Source: Chromera velia
Taxonomy: Eukaryota > Sar > Chromeraceae
DNA: 25,000 nucleotides
Assembly (NCBI GenBank): GCA_018398765.1
Contig: JAHBMJ010000239.1
Span: forward strand, 19,878-44,877
Direction: 5' to 3'
Shown: one piece after another, positions 17,581 through 25,000 of the stretch
Layout: each line of letters begins with the position of its first letter
Position numbering within the stretch: the stretch's first letter is position 1
The notes under the pieces: model-generated
Told to the model about the DNA's origin: nothing
The model's database searches: none
What the model saw: only the letters and a program-made list of their open reading frames with translations
Made by a program: the position numbers and the translations under genes

Positions 17581-19030
17581 TTTTCAGCCTTGGAAGGGTA
17601 TTGCAAGGAATGGGGATTTACTGTGAACTTAAAGAAAACGAAAATCTTGCGTCTAATTGCCTTAGCTCTGGGGCAGTCTGCAGGTAGAGTCGTGTATAGT
17701 GGGAGGGAAGTTGAATGGACATCCAAATACAAATATTTGGGGTATGTTTTCTTTGAAGGGGGGTGCTTGAACAAGACAATTGAGTCCCGTATTGCTTCTG
17801 CTTCACGGGCTCTGGGAGGGGCAATTGGGTTGATTGTGAGCATGGGCGCGTTCAGTATTGACGCATAGGTAACAGTTTTTAGAGCCTGCTGGACCCTCAT
17901 AGCACTCTACTGCCTTGAATATCTGTTAGTACGGGATGCAGACCTGCTCGCTGAGCCGTCTTGCTCTTGATGCTTTGCAGCTTTGGTTTGCCCGTTGGTG
18001 TGGTCATTTGTTTGCTCGCAGCCTCCGCCTGCCCTCAGAGTCTCTTTACATCCTTGGTCTTCTTCCCTGCAAAGCCCTTCTCTACTCCCACATGGCTGAC
18101 TGGTGGCACTCTTTTTCTATCATAATACATACTATTCCTGCAGCCATGTTGCGTGTCTGGAAGAATAACTGCTGCCAACAATTTAAAAAAAAAGTTCACG
18201 AGGTCTATAGACAAGCTGTTTTATTGGGCTGATTTGATTTTTATCTGCTCGTTGAAGGTCGAGCCCGATCTATCTTCCCAATGCGGGCAGAATGGTCGTA
18301 GGGCACAAGGCACCGGCTTACTTTTCTTCAAAGGTAAGGTGAGACAGACAGTTACAAAGGAATGTATGAAGGCTTCTGAGGATGATGGCCAATCTTCCTC
18401 TCACTTTCCCCTCCTTGCTAGACTCACCCCTCTGTAGCGCGACTTCCCATCTTCCCGCCGTATGTTTATCTTTCTCCTGTGCAGCAAGTCGTCCTCCAGT
18501 GTTCCTTCCGTCTCTGCCCTTCCCCGTTCTGCCCTGTCGGTTACGGATGGCTCGATCTTCCCCGTTCATGCTGATATACAACCCAATGGGCGGGCAAGGT
18601 GGGCTGCCTGTTGGTTGCTCTAATAGAAAGCTGTGCACCCATGAAGCCTGCTGCCAGTGTGTAGATTATTTTATTCATCAGCTCTCTGTTTGCTCCTGAT
18701 GGACTGCCGAACAAGGCTTTTTGCAGTGGTTGGCATTAATTCAATCAGACTGCTTCACTCGTTATAACTCAGTGTCACCTTTTGCATCCGCCTCTTTTTC
18801 TGATCTGGGGACTCATAAGTTTATCACATCGCTCTTGCACTCTCAACCCTCTCTCTTCTTTATGATTTTTTATTATATTATAATAAATGATTGATTAAAT
18901 TAAGTTTAAATAACTGCCATCCACTTAGTTTGCAGCTGGCACAATTGAACAGACCCATGCATGTATGCGCCGCCCGGGAGTTCTAACTCCACCTAGGGTT
19001 TGGCATTAATCAATCAATCAATCAATCAGA
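17581..19030 (+). pseudogene. LINE reverse transcriptase relic, 3' part and 3' tail
   Basis: Continues the reverse transcriptase after element C: LEGYCKEWGFTVNLKKTKI carries the NxxKTK block, and YKYLGYVFFEGGCLNKTI the following YLG block. The C-terminal part shows weaker coding traces to about 18850, including TDGS near 18545, and is broken by many stops and frameshifts. A non-coding 3' region ends in GGTTTGGCATTAATCAATCA and a short ATCA array (about 19007-19028), typical of LINEs with simple-repeat tails. Confidence 0.85.
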
Positions 19031-19113
19031 TTATGAGTAGTATAAGTAAGTATAAGGTATATATAACTAACTTGAACTTAGATATATATTATATATATGG
19101 TCTTATCCCTATT

Positions 19114-19836
19114 AAATTGGGGTATAAATGGGAGAAATGGGGCCTCATTTCACCCCAATTTCCCAAAATACGCCAATATTTTTTAGGGGGTTAATTATGT
19201 TATATGAAGCTCAAATTAGACTCATAAAAACCGTCTAACATTGTTTTATTCATTTCAAACCCTTTTAAAGCTATTCACAATATTTTTTACATAAAAAACA
19301 TAAATGGAGGAAATGGAGTAAAATTAATTGGGTAACCCAATTTCCGATACCATATTTTACCCCATTTTTACCCTAGTTTTTACCCCATTTTACCCCATTT
19401 CCCCAAATGTACCAATATTTTTAAGGGGGTTAGTTGTATTATATGAAGTTCAAATTAGGCTTATAAAAACCGTCTAACGTTATTCTACTCATTTCAAATA
19501 CTTTGAAAGCCATTCACTATTTTTTTGTATATATAAAAAAATATTCTTCCCAATGTTACCCCAATTCATCCCGAAAATTACATAAGAAATTTTGCTCTGG
19601 AATTGGGGCCCCTATTTCACCCTAATTTCCAATTATGTTTATAATTTATGAATAACTAAGCTGTTATAATATTCTAAATTACTTAATTAAATTTTAAAAG
19701 CCCCAAACTTCTAGAAACACGCCTTATTTTAACTAGATAACATGTTTTTATTAGTTAAAAAATGTATCCCATTTTGAGGAAATGGGGCGAAATAGGCCCC
19801 AATTTACCCCCATTCACCCCATTTATACCCCAATTT
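19114..19836. mobile_element. Inverted-repeat element (~720 bp), non-autonomous, with internal duplication
   Basis: The left end AAATTGGGGTATAAATGGG (19114-19132) matches the inverted right end exactly (19818-19836), and similarity continues inward through GGGGCC-containing sequence. There is no coding capacity. No clear target duplication is visible, so exact borders and class are open. Confidence 0.65.
19151..19550. repeat. Diverged direct duplication, period ~239 bp
   Basis: Two copies share AATTTCCC/CATTTCCCC, then CCAATATTTTT, AGGGGGTTA, ATATGAAG(C/T)TCAAATTAG, ATAAAAACCGTCTAAC and TTTCAAA. The GGGGG block ends at 19190 in one and 19429 in the other. Both lie inside the 19114-19836 element. 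Confidence 0.85.
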
Positions 19837-19910
19837 CATAAGGAGCATATGACTCTTATAATAGAATGTAGGATATCCTAGATACAACTAGAGATCGATA
19901 TAACTAGATA

Positions 19911-20326
19911 TACCCCCCTGTTACTACTAGCCTAAGTTGAACCATACATTGTCTTACCTTTGTCCTAGCCTTTATCTTCTTTCTAGGTCTTCTTCAGCCC
20001 GATGGACCGGCGATGGTAGGGCCAATCAATGTCTAGGCTCCCCATAACAAAAGAAAAAAAAAAGAAAGTCTGGTTAAAAACCTATCCATGCACGCAGAGT
20101 GTATCCATGCATACGTTAATCACAGACGGCTCAAGTCGTGCGCATCTCCGCGGCAACTTTGTCACGTCGACGTGCTGCAGCCTTAAGTCGCCCGCCGCCG
20201 CAGCATTAATCCTCCAAAGTTCTGTACCTTTATCTCAAAGCATACTCCGAACTTCTGCAACAAAGTTTAAGACTATTCCGAACTTCTGCAGCTTCAGTTC
20301 AAGGAGTCAATAGTGACAGGGGGGTA
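19911..20326. mobile_element. Short TIR element D (416 bp) with CCCCCC-type ends
   Basis: The ends are TACCCCCCTGTTACTA and, inverted on the right, TACCCCCCTGTCACTATTGA. Flanks 19903-19910 and 20327-20334 are both ACTAGATA, a perfect 8-bp target duplication. The right subterminal region carries repeats of GCAGAAGTTCGGA (inverted as written). No coding region is supported; a frame at 20029-20313 has no recognisable motif. The 8-bp duplication allows hAT or P-like families, but the ends match neither clearly. Confidence 0.85.
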
Positions 20327-20647
20327 ACTAGATACAACCTTATTGTATTTGGGAGTAATTCTATAAGAGCAATATAGGGACAATTAGAATGCTAGTTAGA
20401 ATACCCAATTGCTAACCTAATTATAAATTTATAATTCTAACTTCCCATGCATGCATGTACATGCATGTATACAATTCAAAACAATTAAATTGAATTAATG
20501 GGAAACATTTTTTTCTATATTATACTGATTCATACATTTTATACTATATATCAAATGTTACACAAGCTAGTGCATAATTAAGTGGTGCAATACAGTACGC
20601 CATGGGCCGTGTTATAAATGTTGGTAAATGTTTAACGTAGTTCTAAA

Positions 20648-21940
20648 TACCCCCCTGTCACTATCGACTCCTTGAAGTAAGGCTTGAACTGAGACTGCGG
20701 AAGGTCGGATTCGGAATAGTCTTGAACTTTGTTGCAGAAGTTCGGAGGATGCTTTGAGATAAAGGATGCAGAACTTCGGAGGGGTACAAGACAGAAGTTA
20801 GTACAGAGAGAAAGTGAGTGGTTGAAGAAGGAGGTTTAGACAGCCTAGCTCATATAAGAAGAAACTAACTAGGAAACTAAGAGGGAGTCGAAAGTATGAA
20901 AGGTGACGACAACAGAGGCGGACAGAGGGATCTTTGGCCGTTACCAAAGTGAAAAGGGCAGTTGCATTTGACCAGTACGTCGCTGCATCAAGACAACATG
21001 TGGAAGCCTCGTGCAGAAGAAAGACTGACTGTCAAATTTCATATAAGACAATATGTGGTTACACTATGGTATTGAATACTAATAAAGATTGACGTAGCGC
21101 AGAACTTTGGAATAGACTTGAACTTTATGATGATAATAATGATTGAGGGTTAAATCCTAGATTTAGCGACGCCAAATCCCAAGCCATTAGCAAGGCTTTG
21201 AGGATAACCCAGAGCACACATTCATGGGGGGGGGATGAGGAAGCCTGCATGCCAATCGGATTGATTCGCCTCAACTTGCCTTATCGACAGAATGGGCCTT
21301 CTTGAGACAGTCGGCTATAGCTTTAGAACCGCTTCTAGGCAGGATTGTGCACAACAGCAACACCATATCCTTCATTTTCTTCTTATTATCAGAAGTACCC
21401 CTCCCGGTTGCACCTGCAACACGTTGTGCGATCTGTATTCTTATGTCAATGAGCATTTTCTGCTTCACAATTTTGTACAGTACTTTCAGCCTGTTCCGTT
21501 CCCTTTCTATGTCCTTACACTCCGTCAGGACATGAACCTCATCTTTGATCACATGCGAGAGGGACAAACATTTACCGCACAGCCATTCCGGTTGGGTTCT
21601 ATCTATATCCCATAGTGTTTCCTCAATCATGTGTATTGAGAAGGCGGGCTGAGAAGGAGGAGGGAAGGCCAGACCAACAGGTGCAGGTGGAAGACCAGGA
21701 CCGTCGAAGACCCCTGCCCAGAACTGAGTGAAGGAAGATGCAGCGGGTTTATTATCCTCTCCCCTCTGTATTTTGATTTTCCTATTCCATTGCCAAACTT
21801 TCGAGGGGTCATTGACAACTGCTGCTTCTCTAGCTAGTCTCTCTGCTGTCTGTTGCTTGAGCTTACTCCTGTGAAAAGCGCAGAACTTAGGCTAAACTTG
21901 AATCTTCTAAAAAGTTTTAGTCGATAGTGATAGGGGGGTA
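20648..21940. mobile_element. TIR element E (1293 bp), same family as D
   Basis: The left end TACCCCCCTGTCACTATCGA and the inverted right end TACCCCCCTATCACTATCGA match over about 22 bases. The left ~140 bases are an inverted, diverged copy of the right end of element D, including GCAGAAGTTCGGA and GCAGAACTTCGGA subterminal repeats. Bases flanking the two ends (GTTCTAAA and GATGGTGT) do not match, so no target duplication is visible. A minus-strand LINE-like fragment lies inside. Confidence 0.75.
21135..21860 (-). pseudogene. LINE-like fragment with zinc-binding C-terminal motif, inside element E
   Basis: On the minus strand, 21855-21630 reads NDPSKVWQWNRKIK and SSFTQFWAGVFDG, like the region before the reverse transcriptase in LINEs. 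Then 21630-21271 reads WLCGKCLSLS, DEVHVLTECKD and ERERNRL, a CxxC..H..C knuckle typical of LINE C-termini. It is followed by a non-coding 3' segment ending in an ATC/ATT-rich tail at about 21135-21150. The reverse transcriptase itself is absent between the two parts, implying an internal deletion. Similar flanks, GCGCAGAACTT at 21097 and 21877, may be a long target duplication or simply element E repeats. Confidence 0.55.
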
Positions 21941-22330
21941 GATGGTGTGAAGCAAGCCTTCCAGTGGAAGGAGCTTATGTCTGCTTTGTGGGGCAAGTCT
22001 CCCTCTGTGGAGATTTATACAGATAGTGCCCCTTTGCTTGTGCAGTTGGAAAGCGGGTCCTCATAGAGAGAGCCTCACATGGATGGTCTGCTGAAGTACG
22101 TTCGGCAGGAGCTTCGTGCGCTCCGCGCAAAAGTGTTGTAGGTGTCTACGAAGGATCAGAGGGCCAACAAGCATACGAAGTTCATTGTAGAAAGAGTGAA
22201 GGGGAGGAGTATACCTTCGATAGAGATTGAAGTAGGGGGTGCAGTTGAGCCTAAGAGAAAGGTTCTGAATTTTACGAAGTCTGCTCATAAGCTAGTCTGC
22301 TCATGCGACTTCATTCTCTCAAATTGCTAG
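21941..22330 (+). pseudogene. Copia-type retrotransposon RNase H relic
   Basis: Begins immediately after the right end of element E. The frame shows EIYTDSAPLLVQLESG, then KYVRQELRALRAKVL and VSTKDQRANKHTKF, resembling the end of Ty1/copia RNase H (DS..., R...H, V.T..Q.AD..TK). At least two stops interrupt it. Upstream domains (integrase, RT) are not present on the left of element E within the window. Confidence 0.6.
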
Positions 22331-22447
22331 TCTAAGAATGAATTGATGTGTGATTGAACGATTCATTGAGTGAGAGATTTTGTGTTTGTGTAGTGATAGC
22401 CTATATGTTCCCTCCCGCCTTCGTTCGGCATTCGGTTAAGGGGTCAT

Positions 22448-22700
22448 TGTTAGGCCGTCGAATGCATGGTTATTCGCTAGGGTTATTCGTTAGTGCTTTT
22501 CCGGGGCCGTTTGCATGTTAATCCGTACGAGCTCTGTTTATGGAGCACATTCATATGTGTTGTTCTGATTTTTATGGTGTTGTGCCGTATGTATGAAACG
22601 GCGAGATCCGTCTTACCGTGTATCTAGTTTGCAGTGTTGTATTGACCCCCCTTCTCCCCGGACCTGAATTCTAGACCTGAATTACTGAATATCATCATCA
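22448..22700 (+). repeat. Possible copia 3' LTR
   Basis: Lies downstream of the RNase H relic. It starts TGTTAGGCC after a short purine run (AAGGGG) and ends ATCATCATCA, giving TG..CA borders. No second copy is visible in the window, so this is weak support. Confidence 0.3.
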
Positions 22701-22715
22701 ACCCCTAGACTTTAT

Positions 22716-22956
22716 CACCCCCTGACACTCTAGTAAACTTGAAACGCTGCGCCATAGGCGTGGCCAGACTTGAAACGCCTGCATCGCAGGCGCGGCTTAA
22801 TTTGAAGGTAACACGCCGAAAGCGCTGCTAAAATAAAGTACACTTAAAATTTTTTGTAAAAGGCGCAGACAGTCTTGAAAGAACCGTACGGCAAGCGTGG
22901 CCAGCATTAAAAAATCCATTTTAAGACAGACAGGTCCTGGAGTGTCAGGGGGGTTG
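22716..22956. mobile_element. MITE-like element F (~240 bp), related ends to D and E
   Basis: The left end is CACCCCCTGACACTCTAG and the inverted right end CAACCCCCCTGACACTCCAG. Two internal ~28-base units share CTTGAAACGC and a GCGCCATAGGCG / GCATCGCAGGCG motif. Flanks GACTTTAT and ACTTGTAT are similar but not identical, so a target duplication is only possible. No coding capacity. Confidence 0.6.
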
Positions 22957-23490
22957 ACTTGTATTTACTTGTATTAGACAAAAGGCTTACTGGGCAAAGA
23001 ATGGCAAAGACTATGCATGGTAAAATTCATTTCGTTAAAAAAAAAAAAATAGAAAAAGCCAGTTGATTTTGCTTTAATATATAGTGTGATCTATAGTGAT
23101 CTATAAACCGGTTAGATGGGTATTTCTCTTATGTTGATCTGTAAAGTGTTCACTTCAGACCATCTAAACTGATCGAAGTTTTTGGGCTACGGAGTACTAG
23201 TACTATAGCCTGACGGAGTAGACTCACCAATAAATGAGAGTGCCAAGTATCTTCAACAGAGCCTTTCATTTCAGATTTTGGACAGGTTGAGATTGACTTC
23301 AGAGAACTTCTAATACAGTATAGTTGAATACAGTCAATCTTGTTTTTGCTTCTTTAATTTCTTTTGATCTTTGAAAATTCCTTAAAGAGTTTATTGTGTC
23401 TCCATACACGGGTATGTAGTTACTAGTAGTAACTGTTACTACATCTATGCATAAGTTGGCACTAATTGGCACCCTATGGCGTATGCTGGC
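22957..23490. other. AT-rich, nothing recognised
   Basis: No motif, repeat border or convincing frame on either strand. Confidence 0.5.
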
Positions 23491-23496
23491 TAAACT

Positions 23497-23636
23497 TAGG
23501 AGGGGAGGGGGGTATGCCCCCCCCGCATCCCCCTTTAGTTCAAAATTTGAATAAGGGGGGGAACATAATAGCCTATAGTTCTTGGTCATGCCCTCCTCCA
23601 AAGGGACTATGCCCCCTCCGCCCCCCCCTAAACAAG
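23497..23636. repeat. Short GC-rich inverted repeat
   Basis: Arms TTAGGAGGGGAGGGGGG followed by TATGCC (left) and TATGCCCCCTCCGCCCCCCC followed by CTAAA (right) are imperfect reverse complements about 140 bases apart. A further CATCCCCCTTT / AAGGGGGGG pair lies inside. Possibly a small fold-back element. Confidence 0.5.
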
Positions 23637-23656
23637 TTTAAACAGTATGCTATCAT

Positions 23657-23765
23657 GGCATTCTAGGATAGCGGAGCCATGGCGTGGCGCCCTGGGTTAG
23701 TGCCCTGGGTTGGCGTCCTAAGCTTACGCTCTGGGTGACGCTATAGATGGCGCCCTAGGTTGGAG
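23657..23765. repeat. Degenerate 12-14-bp tandem repeat
   Basis: Successive variants of GCGCCCTGGGTTAG (GCGCCCTGGGTTAG, TGCCCTGGGTTG, GCGTCCTAAGCTTA, CGCTCTGGGTGA, GCGCCCTAGGTTG). It is noticeably GC-richer than its surroundings. Confidence 0.6.
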
Positions 23766-24827
23766 GTATATATAGTCGGAAGCACTTTTCTGAACCGTAT
23801 CTATCAGCATTGCTATTGGGTAATTAATGCATGCTGCATGCTAGGCTCAGGCTACACAGGTAATAAATGGGTAATGCATTGGGTATTACTCTAAGGTATT
23901 ACTAGGTATATCATAATAATGAGGCAAGTTTGGCATAAAACGGCTCATAAACTGGTTAACTTCTTCGAAAAACGGGCGCTAAGCTGCGAACTCGAAACTT
24001 TCTGTCTTTTATCAAGAAAAAACACTTTTATAAAATATATTTTTGCTCTGCTTCTCCTCTCTTCTCTTTGCTTTTCTACTCTTAGGCTACCGTTGTTTGA
24101 AGAACAAGCCGCACTAAAAGTGATCGATGAGCAGATTGCTCTTAGCATCGAGCTTAATCAGGCAAACTAGTCAGGCGAACCGGAACTTTTTAACGAACTA
24201 GGCTAGATCCGGCCCTCATATATTATGGGAAGTTGCATTGGGAACGTGGCATGCTAGTACAAAAATTTAATGTATAATAAAAACCCCAATCATTAACTTG
24301 AAGATGAGGAAGAACCAGAAGTCAACGCACTCCAGACTACTTTTAATTATTATGACTTGTTAGTGCGTTACGACTTCCTCTTTCTCGCACCTCTACAGCT
24401 GTACCCTCTAAGTGCCGTTTCTTCCTTCAGATTCTCCTGAGAATCTCAGGCTCCTTAAGCCTGGTAAAACCTGTATTTAATTTAATATGATGATTGATTT
24501 TTTCTTCTTTTTTAATTATGTACTCGAACCTGATTTATTAGAGAAGAGTTCTCTCAAGATTTTGTAATTGCCCAGGCCCTTCGGTGCGAATAAACATGTT
24601 TGAACGCGCGGAAAATCTGTTCGAACGCGCGGCCATACGTTCGATTCCGTCGCCATCCTCAGTAGATTAGAACATGCGTTCAGATTTGTATTCGAACATA
24701 CACACGAAGCATGACATCTTCAAACACGCAAATCAGAACATGTGTTTGAGCATTTCAAACTCTTGATTGATCGAGCTAGAACATATGTCACCACATATGC
24801 TGCTTACCGATCAATCGAACTATATAG
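23766..24827. other. AT-rich region without a supported gene
   Basis: A frame at about 24080-24170 ends with LFEEQAALKVIDEQIALSIE, which looks protein-like but has no support beyond that. Near 24434 the palindromic CCTGAGAATCTCAGG is followed by a TATGATGATTGATT stretch reminiscent of the LINE tails at 18.9 and 21.1 kb. Two 15-base units TGTTTGAACGCGCGG / TGTTCGAACGCGCGG lie 21 bases apart at 24597 and 24618. Confidence 0.4.
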
Positions 24828-25000
24828 ATGCTTTCCACTGATCGATTTGACCCGCATTACAACTTTGCGGAAGTCTTGCTGGACCAGTGGTTAAAGTTCC
24901 AGATTTCTTCCACTGCAGTCAGAGAGATAGTGAGAGCCTACAATCTTGTTCAAGAATATGAAAAGAAAGTGCTACTGACTTCTGTGTTCGTTGCCAGTTC
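24828..25000 (+). CDS. Start of an open reading frame running off the right edge, unknown
   Basis: The ATG at 24828 directly follows an in-frame TAG (24825-24827). The frame stays open for 57 codons to the window end. The translation has balanced, helix-friendly composition, with segments such as HYNFAEVLLDQWLKF, TAVREIVRAYNL and VQEYEKKVLL. The flanks are transposon-rich, so this may be a mobile-element gene rather than a host gene. I recognise no family, and whether 24828 is the true start is unproven. Confidence 0.45.
   Translation, partial: MLSTDRFDPHYNFAEVLLDQWLKFQISSTAVREIVRAYNLVQEYEKKVLLTSVFVAS

Noticed and set aside
18318-18699. Frames of ~100 residues on both strands near the LINE 3' end
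   Set aside because: No motifs; they lie in the decayed C-terminal part of the LINE relic. The TDGS at about 18545 is too isolated to claim an RNase H domain.
24880-24910. GGTTAAAGTTCCAGA resembling a tRNA T-loop
   Set aside because: No matching acceptor stem, D-arm or anticodon arm around it, and it lies inside an open reading frame.

Overview
The window is nuclear DNA of a eukaryotic protist. Its two best gene models have introns of roughly 130 to 1260 bases with GT..AG borders. Exon phases match across the accepted junctions, and intergenic DNA is rich in microsatellites. Frequent TGCATGCA words and the mix of moderately GC-rich genes with AT-rich transposon DNA would fit an alveolate or stramenopile alga such as a chromerid. 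That assignment is a guess from style, because no rRNA or other lineage marker is present.

The left part (1-12 kb) is gene territory. Bases 195-2827 hold the last four visible exons of a FolD/MTHFD-type methylenetetrahydrofolate dehydrogenase/cyclohydrolase; its last intron carries a pyrimidine array of nearly 1 kb. Bases 2.8-5.9 kb are mostly non-coding, with an AT-rich stretch and a long CA array. A minus-strand gene fragment of unknown function lies at 5925-6638. A plus-strand four-exon gene at 8009-11009 encodes a long, largely disordered protein of unknown function, with an AT-hook-like motif and an octapeptide repeat domain. Two of its splice junctions sit directly on microsatellites.

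From about 12.1 kb the DNA turns AT-rich and is almost entirely mobile elements. A LINE-type reverse transcriptase relic (12.14-19.03 kb) is split just after its YADD motif by a terminal-inverted-repeat element (12828-17580). That element contains a hAT element (13223-17353, minus strand), which in turn contains a second, closely related hAT element (13956-16424, plus strand). Each level has its own target-site duplication, so the order of insertion can be read directly: LINE, then outer element, then hAT-B, then hAT-A. hAT-A still encodes most of a hAT transposase across two exons but lacks the usual C-terminal part.

Bases 19.1-23 kb hold a ~720-bp inverted-repeat element with an internal duplication, and three elements sharing a CCCCCCTG-type terminus. 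One of these three has a perfect 8-bp target duplication. Embedded among them are a minus-strand LINE-like fragment and a copia-type RNase H relic with a possible LTR. Bases 23-25 kb are mostly unassigned AT-rich DNA with small GC-rich repeats. An open frame starts at 24828 and runs off the right edge.

The genes do not form a pathway together. The most unusual feature is the four-level nest of elements, in which a hAT copy has landed inside a relative of itself.
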